64,000 nucleotides of DNA from assembly GCF_000423945.1 (NCBI RefSeq), contig NZ_AUIY01000019.1, forward strand, positions 54,075 through 118,074. The letters run 5' to 3'. The stretch is from Butyrivibrio sp. XPD2002 (GTDB taxonomy: Bacteria; Bacillota; Clostridia; Lachnospirales; Lachnospiraceae). The position numbers and the translations under genes were made by a program. A model generated the notes under the pieces. That model was not told where the DNA came from and ran no database searches. It worked only from the letters and a program-made list of their open reading frames with translations. Positions 42,971 to 51,038 of the stretch are shown here, piece after piece; the stretch's first letter is position 1, and each line of letters begins with the position of its first letter.

Positions 42971-45065
42971 CGTTTACTCTCATATAGAGATACTTATCTG
43001 CATCAGAGCCAAGTGCTACTACCATACCTGCTGCATCTGTATATTTAGCATTTACATCCAGACTGATAGTAAGCTCATCCATGGCATCAAAAACGCCATC
43101 TGAAAATTTTGCAAAGCTGCCATCAGAACCATCCAGGTAAAGAGCCTTTCCTCCTTCAGAGTCACTCTTAAGCTCAGCACTTCCGTTAAGAGTAAGTCCA
43201 AGGTCTGCTCCATTTGCAAGTACCTTTTGGCCATCAGCATTTTCAAAATCGTACTCTGCTACAGGATCATCCTGTCTTCCCATTGATGCGAGAAGTCCAT
43301 CCTCTACACCATAGGTTTTAATAAGATTGTCATACTCAGAAGCTGTCACAGGAATGATAACTCCGTGCTTACAGCCCTCCTGAGGTGTGTACTCGTCCTC
43401 TCCAAGTACGTGGATACTGTTCTGGCTGCTAAGATCTGTTGTTGTAAAAGGAATATATCCTCTTGCTGCTCCTCCGTACTCATCAAGCATTACGCACCAT
43501 TCATCTCTGTCGTTAAACTTAAACATGGTGCCACCTTCATAGTTTCCCTTGAAGGATTCAAGACATCCGTCAGCTGTATTCGCAATATAGCTGTAGTTAT
43601 TTCCAACTACATTAAATGTACGGGAGCCGATTGTCTTCGTCGTAACCTCTGATCCGTAAGAACGAAGCTTTCCTGATGCCTTATCCAGTCTCACATACAT
43701 GCCATCTTCCATCTTGGTAAGCCTGTAATAATCATCGCCAACCTTCAGCATTGAGGTGTCGATATTGCTTCCAAAATCATTGAAAAGCTCTGGCTCTGTA
43801 AAGTTATAGAAATCTCTTGTCCTTGAAACGAAGGTATACTGTCTTGCAAAGTTATCAGCAGCTATTTTACTTGCCCAATATACAAGATACTCACCTGTAG
43901 CCTCATCATAGATAGCTTCCGGTGCCCATGCACATCCGCCATCAATCGAGCCTGCCACATCTACGTTTCTCTCATTTGTCCAATTGATAAGGTCTGTAGA
44001 CTCCCAGATCGTAAGCGCTGTACTACCCTGAGTTGAGAGCTTATCCCACGGAATGCTGTCACCGTATTTATATATGTTCTGGTCAGTTGCAAGAAGGTAG
44101 AACTTATCTCCCTCTGCACTCCTTATGATGTAGGGATCTCTTGTTGCCTCATCACTAACATCTGACTTAAGAACAGCTTCATTGCCATTAAGAGCTGTCC
44201 AGTTAAGACCATCCTCACTTATTCCATAGAAAATATCCTGCTCACCCTTTTGTCCGGGTATCTCTTTAAAGTGTGCATACAGATAGCCTTTGTAATTTTC
44301 ATCCTTTGCCTTATTGGCAAGGACCGTTACCTCAATGTCCTTAGAAAGCTCTACTCCTGATAAAGAAGCCGTGACAGTAAGTGTCACCTTTTCATCCGAT
44401 GAGCCTCTTGTCACAACACCTGCCGGAATATCATAATATCCATCCTGCACTTTGCTCTTGGAGCTTATCACTGCTTCGTTACTGGACTCCCAGGACAGTT
44501 CTGCCTTTCCTGCTTTATCATTAAGCGTAATATTTCCCCTGATTGCATCTGCTGATGGAATCTCGATTCCTTCCAGAGCCTTTTCAAGGTACTCCTTTGC
44601 AGCTTCCTCATCGACGATCTCTTCATCTGTATCCTCTTCTGCATTTTTTTCTATGACAATTTTCTGATCACTGACAGACTCATCCTCATCGCTAGCTTCA
44701 GTGGGGGTACTGATTTCAGTATCATCAGCATTTTTATCTTCTGTACTGTCTTTTTCTTCTACCTCATCATTTTGATTATTATCAGTATTTTCCGTTTCAT
44801 CCTGTTCAATATCTGTTACATCATTTTGCTGATTCTCCGGTTCAGCATTATCTTCTATATTCTGGATTTCCTCATCCGTCTTTTCTTCCGGGCTTTCTTC
44901 TGCCAGTTTGTCTTCATCCTGCTCATCTGATATTTCAGTATCTTCAGGTAATAACAATTCCTGCACATCTTCTTCCGCGTATGCAACCGGTGCTCCAATT
45001 GTCTGCATAGCTAAAGACATTGCTGCAGCTAAGGCTAATGAACGAAGCCTGCTGTTCCTTCTCAT
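42936..45065 (-). CDS. Secreted GH43-type arabinan/xylan hydrolase with truncated LamG end
   Basis: I chose the ATG at 45065 (709 residues), seven bases after GGGGG. A signal peptide (about 1-31, ending AYA) is followed by a long acidic Glu/Asp/Asn-rich stretch (35-150) and an Ig-like domain ending in a threonine-rich strand. The GH43 five-blade core follows: RDPYII with the catalytic Asp, CAWAPEAIYDEATGEY, and ESFKGNYEGGTMFKF with the likely general acid Glu. A LamG/ConA-like domain starts near 615 but breaks off after KYLYMRVND. The last residues VGQKRCGGKS are a frame-shifted reading of the binding-protein gene. It should cut arabinan or arabinoxylan outside the cell. Confidence 0.8.
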   Translation of the reverse strand: MRRNSRLRSLALAAAMSLAMQTIGAPVAYAEEDVQELLLPEDTEISDEQDEDKLAEESPEEKTDEEIQNIEDNAEPENQQNDVTDIEQDETENTDNNQNDEVEEKDSTEDKNADDTEISTPTEASDEDESVSDQKIVIEKNAEEDTDEEIVDEEAAKEYLEKALEGIEIPSADAIRGNITLNDKAGKAELSWESSNEAVISSKSKVQDGYYDIPAGVVTRGSSDEKVTLTVTASLSGVELSKDIEVTVLANKAKDENYKGYLYAHFKEIPGQKGEQDIFYGISEDGLNWTALNGNEAVLKSDVSDEATRDPYIIRSAEGDKFYLLATDQNIYKYGDSIPWDKLSTQGSTALTIWESTDLINWTNERNVDVAGSIDGGCAWAPEAIYDEATGEYLVYWASKIAADNFARQYTFVSRTRDFYNFTEPELFNDFGSNIDTSMLKVGDDYYRLTKMEDGMYVRLDKASGKLRSYGSEVTTKTIGSRTFNVVGNNYSYIANTADGCLESFKGNYEGGTMFKFNDRDEWCVMLDEYGGAARGYIPFTTTDLSSQNSIHVLGEDEYTPQEGCKHGVIIPVTASEYDNLIKTYGVEDGLLASMGRQDDPVAEYDFENADGQKVLANGADLGLTLNGSAELKSDSEGGKALYLDGSDGSFAKFSDGVFDAMDELTISLDVNAKYTDAAGMVVALGSDADKYLYMRVNDVGQKRCGGKS

Positions 45066-45121
45066 TGTGAAACCCCCTTTCACCTTCCCCGTTTTTTTCA
45101 TACATTTCCAGTAAAATATTA

Positions 45122-45135
45122 GTTAATCGATTAAC
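45122..45135. promoter_or_regulatory. LacI-type operator palindrome upstream of the GH43 gene
   Basis: GTTAATCGATTAAC is a perfect 14-base palindrome with the central CG typical of LacI-family operators. It lies 56 bases upstream of the GH43 start codon. No LacI-family gene occurs in the window. Confidence 0.55.
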
Positions 45136-45321
45136 CTAGGTGGGAGACTCTATGTGCTTACGGTAAGCTTATACCCATAAATTCAAAGAGCTACCGATTG
45201 ATATTCTAGCATTGCCCATTTACAAAGTAATTATAAATTCCGAGCCTTTTTTTATAGTTTTTTGTACAGGGATTATTTTTGAAAATAGCAGACTTATTAT
45301 CTCAGAGAGATATTCTAAGTT

Positions 45322-46080
45322 TTAGAATTCCTTGAATATATCTCCCTGAGGCTCTATTTCAAATTTCATGATCTTATTGGTTACAGGGTGCTTAAACTCC
45401 AGTCTGCAGGCGCAGAGTGCGACATTCCGGACACGGAGTCTTGCGGATACTTCATCGCTTACTTCGGACATATATCGTCTGTCCCCTAAGAGAGGGTGTC
45501 CCGCATTTGAAAACTGTGCTCTTATCTGATGGTATCTACCGGTCTTAAGATAAATTTCTACAAGAGAAATTTTCTCCTGTTCCATTTTATTGTTGTCATC
45601 AAAATCAACTACATTGTTTGTTGATACCTCTGTAATTCCCTTTGTAGACAGCACCTTATAATCAAGAATACTTTCCTTAAAACCTTTATTGTTCCCATTA
45701 TTATCAGCTGCAACTATCGCCTTTTTCGTAACCGGATCTTTACCCAAATAGTCCGTAAGCTTACCTTCTTTGTCAGCAAATTCTCCGTATACAACCGCCC
45801 TATATACCTTACTCATATCCCCATCTGCCTGAACCTGCTTGGAGAGACTCGCTGCTGCCTTCTTGGTTCTTGCAAACACGATTATGCCTTCCACAGGCTG
45901 ATCCAGACGGTGGATTACGTGAAGTAGTGTTGATTTATTTTTAAAGGTCCCTGAGCGCAGGATTTGTGAGCGCAGCACTGTTTCCATATCCTCTGAGGTT
46001 ACACTGCTACTCTGAACTGCCATGCCCGCAGGCTTTACGCATACTAATATGTCGTTGTCTTCGTGAAGTATTTCTATCAT
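45322..46080 (-). CDS. RluA-family pseudouridine synthase
   Basis: The 252-residue enzyme has the RluA signature HRLDQPVEGIIVFARTK with catalytic Asp60, and the C-terminal RNA-site motifs KTGRYHQIRAQF and GHPLLGDRRY. There is no S4 domain. It isomerises uridine in rRNA or tRNA; the exact target cannot be told. A stretch from about 140 to 175 (Asn- and Asp-rich) is longer than in most relatives. Confidence 0.92.
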   Translation of the reverse strand: MIEILHEDNDILVCVKPAGMAVQSSSVTSEDMETVLRSQILRSGTFKNKSTLLHVIHRLDQPVEGIIVFARTKKAAASLSKQVQADGDMSKVYRAVVYGEFADKEGKLTDYLGKDPVTKKAIVAADNNGNNKGFKESILDYKVLSTKGITEVSTNNVVDFDDNNKMEQEKISLVEIYLKTGRYHQIRAQFSNAGHPLLGDRRYMSEVSDEVSARLRVRNVALCACRLEFKHPVTNKIMKFEIEPQGDIFKEF

Positions 46081-46081
46081 A

Positions 46082-46115
46082 GACCCTCATCCGTCAGCTT
46101 CGCTGACACCTTCCA
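46082..46115 (-). repeat. Partial copy of the GTCAGC-GAA-GCTGAC hairpin repeat
   Basis: On the minus strand this reads GGAAGGTGTCAGCGAAGCTG and continues ACGGATGAGGG; it matches about 30 bases of the repeat at 59031-59080. The GTCAGC/GCTGAC stem (46093-46107) is intact, but the C-rich half of the other hairpin is absent. It lies between two genes on the same strand. Confidence 0.75.
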
Positions 46116-46127
46116 GCCAAAATTTTA

Positions 46128-46153
46128 AGGCTCCCCGCGCATACGGAGAGCCT
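46128..46153 (-). terminator. Terminator-like hairpin after the response regulator
   Basis: AGGCTCTCCG pairs with CGGGGAGCCT (one G-T pair) around a six-base loop. The tail TTAAAATTTT is a weak T run. It lies 27 bases after the stop codon at 46180. Confidence 0.65.
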
Positions 46154-46179
46154 GTAATCACACAAAGCTATTTTCAGGT

Positions 46180-46869
46180 TTATACCTTGAAGCGATATCC
46201 AACGCCCCAGATTGTCTCAATATACTGAGGATTGGAAGTATCAAATTCAATCTTCTCACGGATCTTCTTAATATGAACCGTAACGGTGGCGATATCACCG
46301 ATTGAATCCATGTTCCAGATTTTCCTGAAGAGTTCTTCCTTTGTGAAGACGTGGTTAGGATTCTCCGCAAGGAAAGTAAGAAGATCGAATTCCTTTGTTG
46401 TGAAGCTCTTTTCTGCTCCATCAACATAAACTCTTCTTGCAGTCTTGTCAATTCTAAGACCTCTGATCTCCACAACATCATTGGACTCATGTCCGCTTCC
46501 CACAAGTCTGGAATAGCGAGCCATATGAGCCTTAACTCTTGCTACCAGCTCTGATGGGCTGAAGGGCTTGGTTATATAGTCATCTGCACCAAGACCAAGT
46601 CCCCTTATCTTATCGATATCATCCTTTTTCGCTGATACCATAAGAACCGGAACGTCCTTCTTTTCGCGGATTCTCTTACATACCTCAAATCCATCCAGTC
46701 CGGGAAGCATGAGATCAAGTATCACAAGATCAAACTCTTCATTAAGGGCAGTCTGAAGTCCCACATCACCGGAATTTTCAATTTTCACTTCAAAATCAGA
46801 TAATTCCAAGTAATCCTTCTCGAGGTCAGCAATCGCTTCTTCGTCCTCTACAATCAGTATTCTGCTCAT
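46180..46869 (-). CDS. OmpR-family response regulator (VanR-like)
   Basis: I chose the ATG at 46869 (229 residues), eight bases after AGGAGG, rather than the frame's first start. The receiver has the acidic pocket VEDEEA, phospho-acceptor Asp52 (VILDLMLPGLDG), and KPF. The winged helix ends in ETIWGVGYRFKV. It follows its histidine kinase by 31 bases. Confidence 0.94.
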   Translation of the reverse strand: MSRILIVEDEEAIADLEKDYLELSDFEVKIENSGDVGLQTALNEEFDLVILDLMLPGLDGFEVCKRIREKKDVPVLMVSAKKDDIDKIRGLGLGADDYITKPFSPSELVARVKAHMARYSRLVGSGHESNDVVEIRGLRIDKTARRVYVDGAEKSFTTKEFDLLTFLAENPNHVFTKEELFRKIWNMDSIGDIATVTVHIKKIREKIEFDTSNPQYIETIWGVGYRFKV

Positions 46870-46900
46870 ACCAATGGCCTCCTGTCTTTTTTTGTTGTTT

Positions 46901-48028
46901 TTATACGCTCTCAAAATCGTGATCTACCACAGATTCTCCGTCCGCCTTCTCATGGTATTCCATGTACTTGCGAAGGACGAAATGCATGCAGGTGCCTTCA
47001 CCTTCATGACTGGTAGCCCAAATGTATCCCCCATGATCCTCTATGATTTTCTTTACTATGGAAAGTCCGATTCCGCTTCCTCCCTGCTTGCTGTTTCTGG
47101 AGGAATCAGTTCTGTAGAATCTGTCAAAAATATTTGGTATATCCTGGGATCCTATGCCCTTTCCATTATCTTCTATCTCAACTCTTACCGAGTCAACTTC
47201 ATCAAGAATTCTTACATCGATGATACCTGATCCATCATCCCTTCCCAGGTATTTGACACTGTTACTTACGATGTTGTTTACAACTCTCTTAAGCTGCTCG
47301 GGGTCAGCGACTATCTGTGTGTCAGGTGCCGTAAGGTTAGCGTAATTAAGCTTGATATCCTTACTGTCCAGATCCATTCCGATCTCTTCAATACAATCTC
47401 CGAAATAGTCTCCAACTACTATTCTGGTAAAATTGTAGGGTATGCGGTTATTGTCGATGCTTGAGTATAATGTAAGCTCGTTTATAAGGTTATTCATATC
47501 ATTCGCCTTGTTGTAGATCGTGCGAATGTACTTCATCTGTCTCTCAGGAGTATCTGCGACTCCCTCTAAGAGTCCCTGTGAATAGCCCTTTATCGCGGTA
47601 ATAGGTGTCTTAAGGTCGTGGGATATGTTACTTATAAGCTCCTTGTTCTGACCTTCTCTTATTACCTTTTCATCGGCTGATTCCTTAAGCCTCAGCCTCA
47701 TGTCTTCATAATTTCTGTAAAGTTCTCCTATCTCACCTTTATCACCAATGTCTGTCGGAAGCATGTAATCAAAATTGCCGTCCTTGATATGCTGCATCGC
47801 AACATTAAGTTCATCCACCGGCTCGAAAAATCCCTTCCTTAGCCAGGCAGTCAATATGACACTGGTCGCTATCATTATCAATCCAAATGCAATTACCATG
47901 TAGGTAATGAGACTTGTATAATTATTGGCAACTGAATTTTGTATGATGATAAATGAAGCAATAACCAGGATAAAAGGTAAAATAACAATGGTTGCTGACG
48001 TGATCATCAGCCTGGTTCTAAAACGCAT
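46901..48028 (-). CDS. Sensor histidine kinase
   Basis: The 375-residue kinase has two membrane helices (about 8-30 and 42-63) with almost no extracellular loop, a HAMP-like linker, and HisKA with His137 in NISHDLKTPITAI. The ATPase part has NNIVSNSVKYLG and GGSGIGLSIVKKI. A sensor that lacks an outer domain usually reads membrane or partner-protein signals (intramembrane-sensing kinase). It is paired with the regulator downstream. Confidence 0.92.
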   Translation of the reverse strand: MRFRTRLMITSATIVILPFILVIASFIIIQNSVANNYTSLITYMVIAFGLIMIATSVILTAWLRKGFFEPVDELNVAMQHIKDGNFDYMLPTDIGDKGEIGELYRNYEDMRLRLKESADEKVIREGQNKELISNISHDLKTPITAIKGYSQGLLEGVADTPERQMKYIRTIYNKANDMNNLINELTLYSSIDNNRIPYNFTRIVVGDYFGDCIEEIGMDLDSKDIKLNYANLTAPDTQIVADPEQLKRVVNNIVSNSVKYLGRDDGSGIIDVRILDEVDSVRVEIEDNGKGIGSQDIPNIFDRFYRTDSSRNSKQGGSGIGLSIVKKIIEDHGGYIWATSHEGEGTCMHFVLRKYMEYHEKADGESVVDHDFESV

Positions 48029-48052
48029 GTATGCTCCTTAAGTATATCATAT

Positions 48053-49930
48053 TTACATATCCGGAAATTCTTCCGCAGCATTGCCAAGGATCTCCTGCAT
48101 CGCTTTGTAATACATATCATAGCGGCCCTGACCTGTCAGATTCTCAAGCTCCTCTATCAGCTCAGGTGACTTCTCGATTACTTTGACTATGTTCGGGTTA
48201 TATCTTGTTCCTGCTTCGCTTTGCAGCTCCTTTAAGAGCCTCTTGAAGTCCTTACCCTGTGTATAGCTTCTTGTTAAAGTATCCGTTCCTGCTTCTATTG
48301 AATCCGCTATGGATATCAGATCTATGATGCTCCTTATCGGAGATTCTGTATTATCATAGTTCAGAGGATATCCGTGAAGTCCGTCGTAATGCTTATGATG
48401 TCCAAGAATTACATCCGCATAGGGAACAAGCGCGGAATTACCCTTTGCTTCCCTATAGCCCACCTCGGAATGCTTTCTGATCGTAGCGTATTCCTTGGTA
48501 TTAAGACTTCTGTTCTGTCTGTTAATTGTGTCCGGTATGTAACATTTTCCAATGTCATGTACCAGACCGCTGATTGTGATAAAGGAAAGAAGATATGCTT
48601 TATTTTTCTGTATATCTTCGAGAGTCTCTATCCCCCTGATTCCAATAAGCTCATCCGGTTTCTTTTCAATGATCTGCTGCCCAATAAGTGTTGCGATCTT
48701 GGCAACCATCTGGGAATGAATGTAAGTAAAGGGCTGCCTTCTTACAATCATCTGCATTATGAACTGAACCTTGTTGAGCTCCCCTTTTATTACCGGCTCT
48801 GCTGCGTGATACCACTGCTCACACAAAGGTTGCATCTGTCCGGTAAAGAATCTATATGGTATATCGGCTAAAATCGACATAGATTTAGGCATAAATTTTT
48901 CAGTCCACTCATCTAATGCAGATTCTTCCAATTCCATCTTTTCCAAAATCATTATGGCCGTGCAGGCATACCTGAAATGCCTCATTACAAGCTCAAAGTT
49001 TTCCGGATCATTTTTGGAAAAATCAGGTGCCGGAATAATCTCATTTATGCACTTAATAAATGCCTCAAGCACTTCCTCTGAGGACATCTCTCCCCGTAGC
49101 CATTTGTATGTAACGCAGGTTCTGTAGTCAGGTGATCCTATCTTATTTCCTTCTCCTGCCTCAGCTCTGGTATATGCTTTTCCAAGAAAATCCAGATACT
49201 TATCTCTGTCCTCTTCCGTTAAAATATCTATATTTTTAGCCTTTGCCAAAAATGCGTAATCAATGGTTTTAAGGAACCCTTTTATCTGTTCATTATCAGC
49301 ATCCAGTTTCTGAACATTTTCATTTTCCCAAAGAGCCCACACCTCGTCATAAAGTCTGATACTCTCTGATTTTTCCGTATAAAAACCGGAAAGATATGTA
49401 ATTAAGAATAAGTAATCCTGGAAAATAAACTCCCTGACTTCAGGAGATGAAATCTGTGAATAGCGGCTCGCTTCCTTTGTTGATTTGCGGTAATACTGGA
49501 GGGATGTCTGCATACCTGTCTTATCACCTACGGAGCGGTAAAACTGCGCATATTCCGTGCCAAGTACATGATAGATCGCAACAAGAAATTCCGGTTCATC
49601 CATATCAATGAAAACCGGCAAAATCTTCTCACAGAATTCAGTTAGTACTACGAAATCGTGATGATCATCAAAGAAAAAGCCAATTGCAAGATCATACAGA
49701 AGCTCTGCTTCCTCAGGAGTAATCTCCTCTGAGCAGTTCTCCCAAAGCTCTGCCATAAGTTCTTCATTCTCTTCGTAAACCTCACGCATGACATAGGATC
49801 GCTCAGAGAGAAGCTGAATCCAATCGAATGGATCCTGCAGAGTGAAAAGCTGATCTTCATATGTTTTAAGCTTTAAAGAGTTTTCAGTGTAAAGCTTCCT
49901 GAATTTCTCTGCAAGTTTTCTTTCTAACAT
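48053..49930 (-). CDS. HD-GYP-type protein with a long helical N-terminal part
   Basis: The 625-residue protein has about 430 residues of helices, possibly TPR-like, followed by an HD-GYP domain. HDIGKCYIPD begins at residue 458 and HHKHYDGLHGYP at 511-522. The classical motif is HHExxDGxGYP; here Lys replaces Glu and one residue is inserted before GYP. SIADSIEAGTD follows as usual. HD-GYP proteins hydrolyse cyclic di-GMP; whether this variant does so is open. No membrane helix is seen. It is upstream of the two-component pair by 24 bases, so they may be one operon. Confidence 0.8.
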   Translation of the reverse strand: MLERKLAEKFRKLYTENSLKLKTYEDQLFTLQDPFDWIQLLSERSYVMREVYEENEELMAELWENCSEEITPEEAELLYDLAIGFFFDDHHDFVVLTEFCEKILPVFIDMDEPEFLVAIYHVLGTEYAQFYRSVGDKTGMQTSLQYYRKSTKEASRYSQISSPEVREFIFQDYLFLITYLSGFYTEKSESIRLYDEVWALWENENVQKLDADNEQIKGFLKTIDYAFLAKAKNIDILTEEDRDKYLDFLGKAYTRAEAGEGNKIGSPDYRTCVTYKWLRGEMSSEEVLEAFIKCINEIIPAPDFSKNDPENFELVMRHFRYACTAIMILEKMELEESALDEWTEKFMPKSMSILADIPYRFFTGQMQPLCEQWYHAAEPVIKGELNKVQFIMQMIVRRQPFTYIHSQMVAKIATLIGQQIIEKKPDELIGIRGIETLEDIQKNKAYLLSFITISGLVHDIGKCYIPDTINRQNRSLNTKEYATIRKHSEVGYREAKGNSALVPYADVILGHHKHYDGLHGYPLNYDNTESPIRSIIDLISIADSIEAGTDTLTRSYTQGKDFKRLLKELQSEAGTRYNPNIVKVIEKSPELIEELENLTGQGRYDMYYKAMQEILGNAAEEFPDM

Positions 49931-49982
49931 CTGTACCCCTCAATACAATCTAGAAAAAGAATGCAAAATATCAGTCATAATT

Positions 49983-49991
49983 ATTATACCA
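49983..49991 (-). promoter_or_regulatory. Extended -10 element for the HD-GYP/two-component operon
   Basis: On the minus strand TGG precedes a perfect TATAAT (49983-49988), 53 bases upstream of the HD-GYP start. The -35 region is not clear. Confidence 0.5.
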
Positions 49992-50027
49992 TATTTCGTT
50001 TATTAGTGCTATGGTGACTATCACTAA

Positions 50028-50056
50028 TTGCACAAATTATTAGTATTTGCTAAAAT
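50028..50056 (+). promoter_or_regulatory. Promoter of the alpha/beta hydrolase gene
   Basis: TTGCAC (50028-50033) is 17 bases from TAAAAT (50051-50056), about 30 bases before the start codon. AAGGAGG precedes the ATG. Confidence 0.7.
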
Positions 50057-50086
50057 TCTTATACATTCATATACAAGGAGGTTCCT

Positions 50087-51010
50087 ATGAGCAAAAAGCG
50101 AAATTTCGTATTCTTTGGCTTATTAACAGCTCTTTTGGGAGGGGGAGCCGCTACTGCATCCATTTTTTATGATATGGCAGTTGTACCAAAAAAGAAGACA
50201 CAGGAAGAAATAGATTCCGATCCTATCGATGCAAAATCGATCAGATGGCTTAGAAATTGCCCTGAGAGAGAAGACATATATATAAATTCAATTGATGAAT
50301 TAAAGCTTCACGCTCACTACATTAAAGCAGCAGAAGAAAGTCACAAATATGCCATCTGTATCCACGGTGTGAAAAGCGATGGCGAATACATGGCAATGTA
50401 CGCACAGCACTATCACAATCTTGGAATAAACGTCCTTCTTCCCGATAACCGCGGTTTTGGTAAGAGTGAAGGCGACTACACAGGCTATGGTTACTTTGAC
50501 CGCCTGGATATTCTGGAATGGATTTACTCCATCATCCGCAAGGACAAGGATGCCCACATCATCCTTCATGGAGTGAGCATGGGAGCTGCCATAACTCTCA
50601 TGACTACTGGTGAGCATCTTCCCGAAAACGTAGTATTTGCTGTTGCAGACAGCAGCTACACCACTCTTGTTGAAGAGTTTGCCGATGTTTACAAGATGAC
50701 TAAGAACATCATTCCTGTTTCGGTCTGCCTCTTCATTCTCCGCATGGCTATATTATTGAAGTGCGGATATGACATTAAAAAGGTTGATGTTCTGGAAGCG
50801 GTTTCCAAATCCAAGACACCGACACTTTTCATTCATGGCGATGAGGACAAGCTTATCGATCCTCACATGTCAGCAAGGCTCTATGAAAAGTGTGCTGCAC
50901 CCAAGCAGTACTGTCTGATTCTTGGTGCCGGCCATGTAAAGGGGGCTTATATAAACCCTGAAAAGTACTGGACTAAAATTGAAAAGCTAATGGAAAAGAC
51001 TGGGTATTAA
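50087..51010 (+). CDS. Membrane-anchored alpha/beta hydrolase
   Basis: The 307-residue protein has an N-terminal hydrophobic helix (about 7-28) with a KK positive start, so it is anchored in the membrane. The alpha/beta-hydrolase core has the oxyanion region CIHGVKSDGE, the nucleophile elbow HGVSMG with Ser164, Asp254 in HGDEDKLID, and His283 in GAGHVKG. It resembles the YqkD/Bem46-like group. The natural ester or peptide substrate is unknown. It has its own promoter. Confidence 0.87.
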   Translation: MSKKRNFVFFGLLTALLGGGAATASIFYDMAVVPKKKTQEEIDSDPIDAKSIRWLRNCPEREDIYINSIDELKLHAHYIKAAEESHKYAICIHGVKSDGEYMAMYAQHYHNLGINVLLPDNRGFGKSEGDYTGYGYFDRLDILEWIYSIIRKDKDAHIILHGVSMGAAITLMTTGEHLPENVVFAVADSSYTTLVEEFADVYKMTKNIIPVSVCLFILRMAILLKCGYDIKKVDVLEAVSKSKTPTLFIHGDEDKLIDPHMSARLYEKCAAPKQYCLILGAGHVKGAYINPEKYWTKIEKLMEKTGY

Positions 51011-51038
51011 GCCCAGTCTTTTATCGTTTTATAAGTAT

